Of a DNA stretch of 64,000 nucleotides, positions 16,036 through 28,549 are shown piece after piece; positions within the stretch are counted from its first letter, which is position 1, and every line of letters starts with the position of its first letter. The notes below the pieces were generated by a model. It was not told the origin of the DNA and made no database searches. It was given only the letters and a program-made list of their open reading frames with translations. Both the position numbers and the translations under genes were made by a program. The stretch comes from an uncultured Pseudomonadales bacterium (lineage in GTDB: Bacteria > Pseudomonadota > Gammaproteobacteria > Pseudomonadales > Cellvibrionaceae). The stretch is taken from positions 206,675 through 270,674 of the forward strand of contig CANLBN010000005.1 of NCBI GenBank assembly GCA_947488935.1. The letters are read 5' to 3'.

Positions 16036-16674
16036 TTATACATTTCTGCTTTCGCAATAACCATGGCGGAAGCGTGGGTAAGGGCCCCATACACGCCAGT
16101 GATCCCAATGATTAACGGTTGTATTAAAACCTGAAAAATTATTAATTGCTTGTAAATATTTAACTTCTGCATTACGTGTGCTCGTGGCAGTCGCTGGGCG
16201 TACCGATTTACCTGGTCGACCTGGGCAACTTACTGAGATATTACGAATACTGCAGGTTTGCCAACCAAACTGAACGGCGCCATTTAAACTGAGACCGCTT
16301 AACACTTTATCGGCTGGAAAGCCAAAAATAGGGCCAAAGGTTATTTGTTGGGTTTGGCACTTAGAGCGCCCAAGGGTTAGTATGCTGCTGGGGCAGTGAA
16401 CTTGATTTGTATTGCGACCACAAGAGACATAAATACCTCGGTCAATCACATTATTCCATGTGTTACCGTACCAACTAGGGCCGGAACGGTTTCGTGGGGT
16501 GTTTCTATTAGGGCTGTGGTACTCGCCTTTAGTAGTGCCGGTGACTCTACGCTCAGCTACCGGTTGGCTACAGCCCCCGTGACTATGTAGCTGGCACGCG
16601 TTAAAAGCGTTAGCGCTTTGGACGCTGGCCATAGTGGCGGCTAGCGTTAGTCCTGCAAGTAATGTTTTTTTCAT
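16036..16674 (-). CDS. Secreted cysteine-rich hypothetical protein
   Basis: A 212-residue protein with a classic signal peptide (KKTLLAGLTLAATMASVQS, cleavage after ANA). The mature part has about nine Cys (CQLHSHGGC, YVSCGRN, VHCPSS, SKCQTQ, QTCSIRNISVSC, GYCESR) and many Arg, Asn and aromatic residues, suggesting a disulfide-stabilised extracytoplasmic domain. No family recognised. Ribosome site AAGAGGAAAA. The downstream gene on the same strand encodes a His-rich membrane-anchored protein, so the pair may act together on a metal or surface ligand (inference). Confidence 0.65.
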   Translation of the reverse strand: MKKTLLAGLTLAATMASVQSANAFNACQLHSHGGCSQPVAERRVTGTTKGEYHSPNRNTPRNRSGPSWYGNTWNNVIDRGIYVSCGRNTNQVHCPSSILTLGRSKCQTQQITFGPIFGFPADKVLSGLSLNGAVQFGWQTCSIRNISVSCPGRPGKSVRPATATSTRNAEVKYLQAINNFSGFNTTVNHWDHWRVWGPYPRFRHGYCESRNV

Positions 16675-17009
16675 TTTTATTTTCCTCTTATAGTTAACTT
16701 ACTTATTATTAGTAAACAGCACAGTAGCCTTGTTTATCTACAAAATAATTATCAATCCGCTGTTATGCATTTTTATTGACCTGCTTATCTACTGATAAAT
16801 AAAAGTGATTGAGTTAATAATTAAAATGTATTACATGTAGCCACCCCGGTAGTATATAATTGTTACACTAATAAAAATAGCAGATATTTAACATTCTTTT
16901 CTCATTTTTCACCATTTTTGCACTAATTTTTATAAAAAAGCTTGTAAGTGCCTAATGTTTTAAATAGTTACGCGATAAAATACTTTCGTATTGGCCGTAG
17001 TATTGGTGC

Positions 17010-17180
17010 AAGTGCTCAGGTGGTTTCAGTATTGTGTTAATAGCAATGGCCCAACTTTTTTGTCGAGGTGGCTTGCGAGATATTGTCGATAATCTATCTG
17101 TGTAAATTCACCGCCTTTATCATTTAGGTGGTGCCAAACTATCGCGTACTAATTTATCACGTGTTAGATAGGGTGGGCAT
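17010..17180 (+). pseudogene. Relic of an IS4-type transposase (DUF4372 N-terminal part)
   Basis: In one forward frame the DNA reads SIVLIAMAQLFCRGGLRDIV, then DNLSV, a stop, IHRLYHLGGAKLSRTNLSRV and another stop. This matches the N-terminal pattern of IS4-family transposases (QF-AMLFAQL-SLRDI...LYHLG...LSRSNLSR). Only about 55 codons with stops remain and no terminal repeats are visible, so it is a fragment. Borders are approximate. Confidence 0.5.
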
Positions 17181-17255
17181 GATAGCATTTAGCGACTTTT
17201 ACTGTTTAGGAGCGGTAGAAAAATGACAGGTTTCTGAATATTGAGTCTTTAAAAT

Positions 17256-17581
17256 ATTGGTCGTTGCTGTAGATAATAATGAGCTGGCGGTGGGTATTGT
17301 GCCAGTCAATTCTATGTTAAACATGAAATTGATGGCTAAGGCGCTAAAAATAAAGAAGGTAGTGGTAGCTGATTAAATGCTTGTGGTGCGTACTACCGGT
17401 TATGTTTTAGGCAGTGTTAGTCCGCTTGGGCAAAAAGCGCTTAAAAACCGTTGTTGATTCTTCTGTCAAAAATTTTGAGACCGTGTTTATCAGTGCAGGG
17501 CGTCGTGGTCTTGAAATAGAATTATCACCGAGTGATTTAATCAAACTAACTAATGCAATAACCGCTGATATTACGCAATAG
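17256..17581 (+). pseudogene. ybaK: ybaK pseudogene (Cys-tRNA(Pro)/aminoacyl-tRNA deacylase)
   Basis: Broken remnant of a YbaK/EbsC editing domain. Readable pieces in order: NNELAVGIVPVNSMLNMK and LMAKALKIKKVVVAD, an in-frame TAA, RTTGYVLGSVSPLGQKALK, then a +1 frameshift in an A-run near 17440, and TVVDSSVKNFETVFISAGRR and GLEIELSPSDLIKLTNAI up to TAG at 17579-17581. The 5' third is missing. Family members hydrolyse mischarged tRNA. The rest of the 16675-17689 gap holds only the adjacent transposase relic and the katG terminator. Loss suggests another copy elsewhere or dispensability. Confidence 0.75.
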
Positions 17582-17624
17582 TGTTTATGGGTGGTTATAT
17601 ATTTCTGCGGCTATATCCGAGGCA

Positions 17625-17660
17625 ATAAAAAAGGCGCTCTAATGAGCGCCTTTTGTTTTA
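17625..17660 (-). terminator. Rho-independent terminator of katG (bidirectional)
   Basis: aaaaggcgct (17629-17638) and agcgcctttt (17645-17654) form a perfect GC-cored stem with a six-base loop. A/T runs lie on both sides, 36 bp beyond the katG stop. The symmetry allows termination in both directions. Confidence 0.85.
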
Positions 17661-17689
17661 GCTATTACAGTAGCCAAGTTTAAGTAATA

Positions 17690-20500
<2,811 letters not shown>

Positions 20501-22123
20501 ATGAATCAACAGAATTATGACTATATTGTAATCGGTGGTGGCAGTGCAGGTTGTGTTGTTGCCTCACGGTTATCGGAAGATCCAACTGTTTCAGTTTGTC
20601 TTATAGAAGCGGGTGGTAGTGATGCCAGTGCTTTTGTGCAAGCCCCAGCGGGGTTTGCTGCTGCCGCACCGAGAGGTTTTTTTAGCTGGCATTACAAGAC
20701 TACTACCCAAAAAGGTCTCAATGGGCGCTTGGGCTTTCAGCCGAGAGGCAAAGTACTTGGCGGTAGTAGCTCGATTAATGCAATGCTCTATTGTCGTGGG
20801 GATAAATGGGACTATGACAATTGGGAGGCTATGGGCAATGTAGGTTGGGCGTATAAAGATGTGTTGCCTTACTTTAAAAAAGCTGAAAAAAACGAGTCAC
20901 TTTTTGATAGCCCTTACCATGGTGATGCTGGCCCGCTTAATGTTGCTGAGTTGGCTAGCCCTAGTTATTTTAATAACTACTTTTTAGAGGCCTGTCAGAA
21001 TAAAGGCATCTCCCACAATGAAGATCTTAATGGTGAGCAGCTTTTTGGCTGCAGAATGGCGCAAGTAACACAGCTTAATGGCGAGCGTTGCAGTGCTGCT
21101 AAGGCTTATATTACGCCGAATGTAGATCGCTCTAATTTAACGGTGATTACTAAGGCTCTGGTACAAAAAATCACTATAGAAAACAATGTTGCCACGAGTG
21201 TGATTTTTACCAAGGGCAATACACATCATGAGATAAGTGCCAAGAGAGAGATTATTTTGAGTGCAGGTGCTTATGGCTCGCCGCAAATATTATTGCTGTC
21301 GGGTATTGGTCCTAAAGCACAGTTGGATAAGCACAATATTAAGGTAGTCAAGGAGCTTCCAGGTGTTGGTGAGAATTTACAAGATCATTTAACCGTTGTT
21401 CCCATGTATCGCACTGAGCAGAGTCATCATAAAGGTACCTTTGGTATTTCTCCAAAAGGCGTATTTGATATTGTTAAAGGTATTGCTCAGTGGTGGCGAG
21501 AGCGTAAAGGATTGATCACAACAAATTTTGCTGAGTCTCTTGCCTTTATCTATGCCGATGATAAAACGCCCACTCCTGCGCCCGATATAGAGCTAACCTT
21601 TGTTGTGGCAATTGTCGACGACCACAGCCGAAAATTGCATTTGGGTCATGGTTATAGTTTACACGCGACCCTACTGCGCCCAAAAAGCCGTGGGACCGTT
21701 AAGTTGGCGAGTGCTAACCCCAAGGATGCACCATTGATAGACCCGGACTTTTTGGGCGACGATGATGATCTTGATTTGCTGACTAAAGGATTACAGCATT
21801 CGTTGGATATTTTGGAATCCGATGCCTTTTTAGATGTAAGAGGTAAGATGGTGTACCCACTTGAGCGCGACAATATTGAGCAATTAAAAGACTACATTAA
21901 AAACCATGCCGATACCGAGTATCATCCAGTAGGCACCTGTAAGATGGGCGTTAAAGGTGATGCAATGGCCGTTGTAGATAGCGAGTTAAAAGTGCATGGC
22001 ATTAATCAATTGCGCGTAATCGATGCTTCTATTATGCCGACCTTAGTCTCGGGTAATACAAATGCACCCACCATTATGATTGCTGAAAAGGCCGCCGATC
22101 TTATTAAAGCCGCTCATGCTTAG
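20501..22123 (+). CDS. GMC-family FAD oxidoreductase (choline/alcohol dehydrogenase-like)
   Basis: A 540-residue flavoprotein. The N-terminal dinucleotide fold [20 protein letters not shown] binds [21 protein letters not shown] is the first GMC signature and [16 protein letters not shown] the second. Near the C-terminus, HPVGTCKMG contains the catalytic His region and [18 protein letters not shown] the final FAD contact. Length is typical of BetA/AlkJ-type enzymes, which oxidise choline or medium-chain alcohols. No betB or betI lies next to it, so an alcohol dehydrogenase role is at least as likely. No signal peptide. Confidence 0.92.
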   Translation: MNQQNYDYIVIGGGSAGCVVASRLSEDPTVSVCLIEAGGSDASAFVQAPAGFAAAAPRGFFSWHYKTTTQKGLNGRLGFQPRGKVLGGSSSINAMLYCRGDKWDYDNWEAMGNVGWAYKDVLPYFKKAEKNESLFDSPYHGDAGPLNVAELASPSYFNNYFLEACQNKGISHNEDLNGEQLFGCRMAQVTQLNGERCSAAKAYITPNVDRSNLTVITKALVQKITIENNVATSVIFTKGNTHHEISAKREIILSAGAYGSPQILLLSGIGPKAQLDKHNIKVVKELPGVGENLQDHLTVVPMYRTEQSHHKGTFGISPKGVFDIVKGIAQWWRERKGLITTNFAESLAFIYADDKTPTPAPDIELTFVVAIVDDHSRKLHLGHGYSLHATLLRPKSRGTVKLASANPKDAPLIDPDFLGDDDDLDLLTKGLQHSLDILESDAFLDVRGKMVYPLERDNIEQLKDYIKNHADTEYHPVGTCKMGVKGDAMAVVDSELKVHGINQLRVIDASIMPTLVSGNTNAPTIMIAEKAADLIKAAHA

Positions 22124-22399
22124 CGCGATACGTTAAGAACTTTCCGAGCAAGTTCGAGTAGAGTTTACGGCGATAACAATCGCCTGAATTGATGCAAGAA
22201 TTGAAGGCTATGAGTAAAGCCCTTAATAAAATAGCCGTGCTAAAAATCTAAGAATAATTTTGTCACTAGCTTATTAAAAATGCAGGTTTACTACTCAAAA
22301 TAAACTCGCCATTAGGGTTTATAAGTGTAGTAGACTGCGCCTCACTAGATTACCAAGCTTGCTCTTACTTACTTTTATTTTACCCATAATAAGGCATCT

Positions 22400-23281
22400 A
22401 TGAATTCTCGTTTTGCAGTGATTGTTTTATTGTTTAGCTCAATTGGTTGGGGCTTAACATGGCTACCAATAAAAGCATTAGGTGAGGGCGGGCTCAATGG
22501 GCTCCACCTAGTGTTTATTATTTGTACGTCGGTATCTATTGTCTTAATGCCTTGGCTCATTAAGCAGCGCGCGCTTTGGTTACCCATACTCCCTTTTATG
22601 TTGTTAGTTGCCTTGTTTGGAGGTATTGCGAATATTGCCTTTCAGGTGTCTATTCTTCATGGTGATGTGATCCGAGTGATGATTTTGTTTTATATGTTGC
22701 CTATTTGGAGTGTCTTGGGTGGCTGCCTTATTTTAGGTGAGGTACTGGATAAGCGCAGAGTGATAACGCTCTTACTGTGTGTTGGTGGTGCGTTTTTGAT
22801 TTTGGAAGCTTGGAAGTTTTCGTGGTTAACCTTTTCATGGATCGACGTTCTCGCGTTGCTCTCGGGCTTCGCATTGGCTGCAAACACCATTGTGTTTCGT
22901 TTTACGATGGATGCCCCTTTTACCAGTAAAATTGGTTTTATGTTTGTAGGTGGCTGTGTTTTAGTCAGCCTTATATTGCTATTTTTCCCTACTGGAGCTG
23001 CTTTGCCAGACAAACAGCTTATTCTTGGCGCTATGGCTTATGGCCTGGGTTGGATATTGCTTGTTAGTTACGGCAGCATGTGGGGTGTTACATGTTTGGG
23101 AGCGGGTCGAGGTTCAGTGCTCATTGTGGTTGAGTTGGTGGTTGCTGTATTGTCGGTGCTTATCATCACACAAATTGATCTTAAGTTTTACGAAGCGATT
23201 GGTTGTGTGATGGTGATTATCGCTGCCATTTTAGAGGGGGCACGTGAGGATGAGCCCGTCGGTTTTGTCTCCCCTTCGTGA
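22400..23281 (+). CDS. EamA/DMT-superfamily transporter
   Basis: A 293-residue inner-membrane protein with ten hydrophobic helices arranged as two EamA repeats. It begins with FAVIVLLFSSIGWGLTWLPI, typical of metabolite exporters of the drug/metabolite transporter superfamily. The first repeat ends with VITLLLCVGGAFLILEAW and the second with AIGCVMVIIAAILEGA. The substrate cannot be predicted. It stands alone, with a strong terminator after it and a 277-bp region upstream in which nothing is recognised. Confidence 0.85.
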   Translation: MNSRFAVIVLLFSSIGWGLTWLPIKALGEGGLNGLHLVFIICTSVSIVLMPWLIKQRALWLPILPFMLLVALFGGIANIAFQVSILHGDVIRVMILFYMLPIWSVLGGCLILGEVLDKRRVITLLLCVGGAFLILEAWKFSWLTFSWIDVLALLSGFALAANTIVFRFTMDAPFTSKIGFMFVGGCVLVSLILLFFPTGAALPDKQLILGAMAYGLGWILLVSYGSMWGVTCLGAGRGSVLIVVELVVAVLSVLIITQIDLKFYEAIGCVMVIIAAILEGAREDEPVGFVSPS

Positions 23282-23363
23282 TAATGCTTTTAATCAGAGC
23301 TTGCTAGAGGCTTCTGGTCTATTCATGGCGTTAAAATATCGTTACAATCGCCGCCTTTAAAAT

Positions 23364-23400
23364 ACACTAATAAACCTGTTTATGGTTTGTTAGTGTTTTT
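23364..23400 (+). terminator. Rho-independent terminator upstream of argG
   Basis: acactaataaacc (23364-23376) pairs with ggtttgttagtgt (23384-23396) over 13 bp with one G-T pair and a seven-base loop, followed by a T-run. It terminates the transporter transcript and lies 37 bp before the argG start, so it could equally attenuate argG if transcription starts further upstream. Confidence 0.75.
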
Positions 23401-23436
23401 CTTTTGTCTTTGCTTACGGCTTGGGAGCTCTTTGCT

Positions 23437-24666
23437 ATGTCATCACATTCATCAATTAAAAAGGTCGTCTTAGCTTATTCTGGTGGCCTTGATACATCGG
23501 TTATTGTTAAGTGGCTGCAAGAAACTTATCAGTGTGAGGTGGTTACCTTTACTGCTGATTTAGGTCAGGGTGAAGAGGTTGAGCCAGCCCGTGCAAAAGC
23601 CGAGGCACTAGGCGTTAAAGAAATTTATATCGATGATCTTCGTGAAGAATTTGTACGCGATTATGTATTTCCAATGTTTCGCGCTAATGCTATCTATGAA
23701 GGTGAGTACTTGCTAGGCACCTCTATTGCACGCCCGCTGATTGCTAAGCGTATGATCGAAATTGCTAATGAGACGGGTGCCGATGCGATCTCTCACGGTG
23801 CGACGGGTAAAGGTAACGATCAGGTGCGTTTTGAGTTAGGTGCCTACGCCCTTAAACCTGGTGTGCAGGTGATTGCTCCTTGGCGCGAGTGGGACTTAAC
23901 CTCGCGTGAGACCTTAATGGCCTATTGTGAAGAGCATAATATCCCGGTTGATTATTCAAGCAGTAAGAAAAAATCTCCGTATTCTATGGATGCTAATTTG
24001 CTTCATATCTCTTATGAAGGCGGCATTTTAGAAGACCCTTGGGCCGAAGCTGAAGATGATATGTGGCGTTGGAGTGTATCGCCAGAAGAAGCACCAGATA
24101 AACCAGTATATCTCGATATAAGCTATGAAAAAGGTGATATCGTCGCTATTGATGGTAAGCCTATGTCACCTGCGACCGTGCTCGAATATCTCAATAAAGT
24201 CGGTGGCGCTAATGGTGTCGGTCGACTTGATATTGTTGAGAACCGCTATGTTGGTATGAAGTCTCGTGGCTGTTATGAAACGCCAGGGGGCACAATTATG
24301 ATGAAAGCGCATCGTGCAATTGAATCATTAACCCTTGATCGCGAAGTTGCTCACCTAAAAGACGAGCTAATGCCTAAATATGCTGAGTTGGTTTATAACG
24401 GTTACTGGTGGAGCCCTGAGCGTAAAATGTTGCAAACCGCTATTGATGAGTCGCAGCAATCGGTTAATGGCGATGTGCGAGTTAAGCTTTACAAGGGGTC
24501 TGTTAGTGCTGTTGGTCGTCGCTCAAAAGATAGCTTATTTGATGAAAGTATAGCGACCTTTGAAGACGATGCCGGTGCATATAATCAGCAAGATGCCGAA
24601 GGCTTTATTAAATTAAATGCATTACGCATGCGTATCGCGGCAAATAAAGGCCGTGAGCTACTGTAA
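23437..24666 (+). CDS. argG: Argininosuccinate synthase
   Basis: A 409-residue enzyme condensing citrulline and aspartate with ATP in arginine biosynthesis. The ATP-binding P-loop-like motif [11 protein letters not shown] is near the start. Other family blocks are [25 protein letters not shown] and [13 protein letters not shown]. The start at 23437 ([17 protein letters not shown]) is preferred to the upstream TTG at 23404 because family members begin a few residues before [10 protein letters not shown]. No other arg genes are adjacent. The 5' leader is very short because a terminator hairpin ends 37 bp upstream. Confidence 0.97.
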   Translation: MSSHSSIKKVVLAYSGGLDTSVIVKWLQETYQCEVVTFTADLGQGEEVEPARAKAEALGVKEIYIDDLREEFVRDYVFPMFRANAIYEGEYLLGTSIARPLIAKRMIEIANETGADAISHGATGKGNDQVRFELGAYALKPGVQVIAPWREWDLTSRETLMAYCEEHNIPVDYSSSKKKSPYSMDANLLHISYEGGILEDPWAEAEDDMWRWSVSPEEAPDKPVYLDISYEKGDIVAIDGKPMSPATVLEYLNKVGGANGVGRLDIVENRYVGMKSRGCYETPGGTIMMKAHRAIESLTLDREVAHLKDELMPKYAELVYNGYWWSPERKMLQTAIDESQQSVNGDVRVKLYKGSVSAVGRRSKDSLFDESIATFEDDAGAYNQQDAEGFIKLNALRMRIAANKGRELL

Positions 24667-25093
24667 ATCTTGTTAAATTCGTCTAAACTTAAGGCTTTAT
24701 GAACTCTGTTAATTTGTGGGGTTCATTAAGGCCTAGTATTTTGGGTTATTATTTGGATAATAGCCTTTTAAATGATTGCAGTTTTGTCGTTTTTTTTATA
24801 AAGTGATAAATATTGTATCAAAAAATAATTTTTTTGATTGTTTTTTGAAAAAAGTCTTTATTATTCATTAATAAGACCTGACTTTTTCTTTGTAGTTTCA
24901 ACTCTAATAATTATAAATAAAATTTTTTGCTACTTATCAACCTTGAGTTGATCTGTGTCATGCGGTTTATTTATGAAAAGTTGTAAATTACTCACACCGA
25001 TTGAGAGATCGGTAGGTGTACTGTGAAGTATATTTTGAAAAAGATTAAATAATTAACATATCAGCATCACCAACTATATTTAGGAATAGTGTT
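24667..25093. other. 427-bp intergenic region before ccoN with argG terminator-like stems
   Basis: A stem ggttatta/taatagcc (24744-24751 and 24758-24765) followed by four T probably terminates argG. A palindrome atcaac-N5-gttgat lies at 24936-24952 and is a possible regulator site for the oxidase operon. No FNR/Anr box of the form TTGAT-N4-ATCAA was found by eye. The region is very AT-rich. Confidence 0.45.
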
Positions 25094-26569
25094 ATGGGTA
25101 GCCACTCGTCAACCTCGGAGCCTCAATTATTAGGCGATCAATCGTATAACTACGACGTTGTCAGACAATTCTCTATTATGACCGTTGTCTGGGGTATTGT
25201 CGGTATGGGTATTGGTGTACTCATTGCCTGCCAATTAGTTTGGCCAGTGCTTAATGATATCTTTCAGCCCTACACGCATTTTGGGCGCCTGCGTCCGCTT
25301 CATACTAATGCCGTCATCTTCGCTTTTGGCGGATGTGCTTTGATGGCGACTTCTTTTTATGTGGTACAGCGTACCTGTCAAACCCGGTTATTTGGTGGTC
25401 CGCTGGTGCCATTTGTTTTTTGGGGCTGGCAAACCGTTATTGTGCTGGCTGCAATCACGCTACCTTTAGGTTTAACGACGACTAAAGAATACGCTGAGCT
25501 TGAGTGGCCTATCGATATCTTAATTACACTGGTTTGGGTAGCTTATGGTATCGTCTTTTTTGGCACCGTTGTCAAACGAAAAACATCGCATATTTATGTG
25601 GCAAATTGGTTTTTTGGTGGCTTTATCATTACCGTTGGTATTTTACACGTCGTTAATAGTGCCGCTATTCCTGTATCGCTTACAAAATCATACTCTGCCT
25701 ATGCCGGTGCTGCCGATGCTATGGTGCAGTGGTGGTATGGCCATAATGCTGTTGGCTTTTTCTTAACTGCGGGCTTTTTGGGCATAATGTATTATTTCGT
25801 GCCTAAGCAAGCAGGTCGCCCTGTCTACTCTTACCAGTTATCTATTGTTCACTTTTGGGCGCTTATCTCTTTATACATATGGGCCGGCCCTCACCACCTA
25901 CATTACTCAGCACTGCCTGATTGGGCGCAAAGCTTAGGTATGGTGATGTCGTTAATTCTGTTGGCGCCAAGCTGGGGTGGCATGATTAACGGTATTATGA
26001 CTTTATCGGGTGCATGGCATAAATTGCGTACCGATCCTACCTTACGCTTCTTGGTTGTTTCTCTATCATTTTATGGAATGTCGACTTTCGAAGGCCCCAT
26101 GATGGCAATCAAGACGGTTAATGCACTTTCTCATAATACGGATTGGACAATTGGTCATGTGCATTCAGGTGCTTTGGGTTGGGTAGCCATGATTTCTATT
26201 GGTGCTATTTATCATCTTGTTCCTGTACTTTATGGTCGCTCTAAGATGTGGAGTGTGCCGTTAATAAACACTCACTTCTGGTTGGCAACAGGCGGTACTG
26301 TTTTATATATCGCCTCTATGTGGGTCAATGGTATTACTCAGGGTTTGATGCGCTTAGCTTTTAACCAGGATGGCTCTCTAACTTACAGCTTTATCGACTC
26401 CATTGAGGCAAGTTATGGTGGTTACATCGTGCGTGCATTTGGTGGTGGTTTATTCTTTTTAGGTATGTTGTTGATGGCTTATAACATCTACAGAACAACG
26501 CTAAGCGCCTCCGAAGAACATACCATTTTAGAAGAAAAACCTGATACAGCCGCGCCTGCAGTCGCTTAA
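25094..26569 (+). CDS. ccoN: cbb3-type cytochrome c oxidase subunit I
   Basis: Catalytic subunit (491 residues) carrying low-spin haem b and the haem b3-CuB site where O2 is reduced. About twelve membrane helices. Haem and copper ligand motifs are visible: [48 protein letters not shown] and [16 protein letters not shown]. Length is normal for CcoN. It is the first gene of the compact ccoNOQP operon (11 bp to ccoO). The enzyme is the high-affinity oxidase used at low oxygen, so microaerobic control is expected, but no clear Anr/FNR box was seen. Confidence 0.97.
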   Translation: MGSHSSTSEPQLLGDQSYNYDVVRQFSIMTVVWGIVGMGIGVLIACQLVWPVLNDIFQPYTHFGRLRPLHTNAVIFAFGGCALMATSFYVVQRTCQTRLFGGPLVPFVFWGWQTVIVLAAITLPLGLTTTKEYAELEWPIDILITLVWVAYGIVFFGTVVKRKTSHIYVANWFFGGFIITVGILHVVNSAAIPVSLTKSYSAYAGAADAMVQWWYGHNAVGFFLTAGFLGIMYYFVPKQAGRPVYSYQLSIVHFWALISLYIWAGPHHLHYSALPDWAQSLGMVMSLILLAPSWGGMINGIMTLSGAWHKLRTDPTLRFLVVSLSFYGMSTFEGPMMAIKTVNALSHNTDWTIGHVHSGALGWVAMISIGAIYHLVPVLYGRSKMWSVPLINTHFWLATGGTVLYIASMWVNGITQGLMRLAFNQDGSLTYSFIDSIEASYGGYIVRAFGGGLFFLGMLLMAYNIYRTTLSASEEHTILEEKPDTAAPAVA

Positions 26570-26580
26570 GGAGAACTCAC

Positions 26581-27198
26581 GTGAAGAACCATGATATCGT
26601 CGAAAAAAATATTGGGTTGATGGCCGTATTGGTTGTGGTTGCCATTAGTTTTGGTGGCCTTGTACAAATCGTACCCCAGTTTTTTCTTAAAGAAACAACA
26701 GAGCCTATCGAAGGCTTAAAGCCACTTGCAGCACTTGAGCTTGAAGGCCGTGATATTTATATCCGCGAAGGCTGCCATGTTTGCCATACACAAATGGTGC
26801 GCCCATTGCGCGCAGAGGTCGAGCGCTATGGCCATTATTCTGTTGCTGGTGAGTCGGTGTACGAGCATCCTTTCCTATGGGGTTCTAAACGCACTGGGCC
26901 TGACCTTGCGCGCGTTGGTAAACGCTACAGCGATGCATGGCAGAAGGCGCATTTGTATAACCCTCGCAGTGTTGTTCCCAAATCAAATATGCCTGCATTC
27001 CCTTGGTTATTTGATGAAATTCTTAATGGTAAAGACACCCCTAAAAAAATGGCAGCACTACGTAAAGTGGGTGTACCTTATACCGACGAAGATATTGCTG
27101 GGGCAACCGAGGCAGTTAAAGGCGTGACAGAGATAGATGCACTAGTCGCTTATTTGCAACAATTAGGCACGCTTCCTATTCTTCAACAAAAGAGATAA
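26581..27198 (+). CDS. ccoO: cbb3-type cytochrome c oxidase subunit II (monohaem)
   Basis: A 205-residue membrane-anchored cytochrome c starting at GTG, with AAGGAG just upstream. One N-terminal helix ([20 protein letters not shown]) precedes the periplasmic domain with a single haem site, [13 protein letters not shown]. The axial Met is probably in [13 protein letters not shown]. It passes electrons from CcoP to CcoN. Followed 4 bp later by ccoQ. Confidence 0.96.
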   Translation: MKNHDIVEKNIGLMAVLVVVAISFGGLVQIVPQFFLKETTEPIEGLKPLAALELEGRDIYIREGCHVCHTQMVRPLRAEVERYGHYSVAGESVYEHPFLWGSKRTGPDLARVGKRYSDAWQKAHLYNPRSVVPKSNMPAFPWLFDEILNGKDTPKKMAALRKVGVPYTDEDIAGATEAVKGVTEIDALVAYLQQLGTLPILQQKR

Positions 27199-27202
27199 AA
27201 CA

Positions 27203-27403
27203 GTGGACATTAACGACGTACGTGGTTTTGCAACTGTATTAATGATGATTGCATTTGTGGGCATCTGTTGGTGGGCATTTTCTCCACGACGTAAGAAGCG
27301 TTTTTCTGATGCAGCAAATTTACCTTTTGAAGATGAACAAAAACATCAGCAAGCACAGGCTGAGAGCGAGAGTCGAGATAAGAACGACTCTACGAATAAA
27401 TAG
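27203..27403 (+). CDS. ccoQ: cbb3 oxidase subunit CcoQ
   Basis: A 66-residue single-helix protein (GFATVLMMIAFVGICWWAFS) followed by RRKKRFSDAANLPFEDE, the conserved CcoQ/FixQ cytoplasmic motif. It starts at GTG, 4 bp after ccoO. CcoQ stabilises the interaction of CcoP with the CcoNO core. The Gln/Glu/Ser-rich tail is variable in the family. It lies in the expected place between ccoO and ccoP. Confidence 0.93.
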   Translation: MDINDVRGFATVLMMIAFVGICWWAFSPRRKKRFSDAANLPFEDEQKHQQAQAESESRDKNDSTNK

Positions 27404-27415
27404 GTAGGATAAGTT

Positions 27416-28312
27416 ATGAGTGTATTTTGGAATGTTTGGATTATTGGTTTAACAACAATTAATCTGATACTAATCACATGGGTATTATTGGCCAACCGTA
27501 AAGTTGCGGTTAGGGACGATGAAATGCCAGAAAATAAAACCACTGGCCATGTGTATGATGGTATCGAAGAATACGATAATCCATTACCTAAGTGGTGGTT
27601 TATGATGTTTGTCTTAACCATTATTTTTGCGGTGTTTTATCTTGCTTTGTATCCAGGACTTGGTAGTTGGAAAGGTCTTTTAGGCTGGACAAGTGTTAAT
27701 CAGCTAGAAAATGAACAGAGTATCGCTTTTGAAAAGCATCAAGAATCCTATGGGGCTTTTTTGAAAACGCCTATCGAAGAATTAATTGATGAACCTCGTG
27801 CTATGAAAATGGCTCAGCGTGTTTTTGCTAACAACTGTGCAGTTTGTCATGGCTCCGATGGTAGTGGCTATCTTGGCTTTCCAAACCTTACAGATAAAGA
27901 TTGGCTTTATGGCGGCTCGCCTGAAAAAATTAAAGAGACGATAATTCATGGTCGCCAAGCTGCAATGCCTGCATGGCAAGCGGTAATGGGTGAGACCGGT
28001 ATCGCCAACACTACTGAATATGTGTTGAGTTTATCAGGCCAAGAGCATGATGTAGCTAAAGCCGAAGCGGGGCAAAAATTGTATGCACAAAATTGTATCG
28101 CTTGTCATGGTGCCGATGGTAAAGGTTTACAGGCTGTTGGCGCGCCGAATTTGACCGACGATGTTTGGTTGTACGGCGGTGAGGCGGCGAATATTCGTCA
28201 ATCTTTACGCTTGGGTCGCAATGGGCAAATGCCTGCACAAGCAGAGCGCTTACGCGAAGATAAAATTCATCTGCTAACGGCCTATGTCTACAGCCTATCT
28301 CTCGAGGACTAA
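27416..28312 (+). CDS. ccoP: cbb3-type cytochrome c oxidase subunit III (dihaem)
   Basis: A 298-residue membrane-anchored dihaem cytochrome c. Two N-terminal hydrophobic segments (VWIIGLTTINLILITWVLLA, and WWFMMFVLTIIFAVFYLALY) precede two cytochrome domains with haem sites NNCAVCHGSDG and QNCIACHGADG. Axial Met residues are in AAMPAWQ and GQMPAQ. The longer two-helix form is the gammaproteobacterial type. It takes electrons from soluble cytochrome c. Last gene of ccoNOQP; a 237-bp gap without recognised features separates it from ccoG. Confidence 0.96.
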   Translation: MSVFWNVWIIGLTTINLILITWVLLANRKVAVRDDEMPENKTTGHVYDGIEEYDNPLPKWWFMMFVLTIIFAVFYLALYPGLGSWKGLLGWTSVNQLENEQSIAFEKHQESYGAFLKTPIEELIDEPRAMKMAQRVFANNCAVCHGSDGSGYLGFPNLTDKDWLYGGSPEKIKETIIHGRQAAMPAWQAVMGETGIANTTEYVLSLSGQEHDVAKAEAGQKLYAQNCIACHGADGKGLQAVGAPNLTDDVWLYGGEAANIRQSLRLGRNGQMPAQAERLREDKIHLLTAYVYSLSLED

Positions 28313-28549
28313 CTAAAGAGAACTAAGGTTAATTCCCTGTTAGTAGAGGCGAGCGATTAATAAACGATAACTATTTGAAAGAGAAAAAGTAACAAGTAAC
28401 AAGGATGCAGCTAAATATTATTGGTAAGAGAATAGTGTATGGCTGTATCTTTGCATAAAAATAATAATAGGTTTGGTAGTGATTCATGGGTGTGTAGTTA
28501 GGTGAACCCCGCTACATGATGTGTTAAATTTTGAGCCTGATATTGTTTT

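Noticed and set aside
22124-22399. Possible gene remnant after the GMC oxidoreductase (a reading contains ELMQELKAMSKALNKIAVLK)
   Set aside because: Too short and interrupted; no family could be named.
24936-24952. Possible FNR/Anr box upstream of ccoN
   Set aside because: The palindrome atcaac-N5-gttgat does not have the TTGAT-N4-ATCAA layout, so it is noted only as a palindrome.
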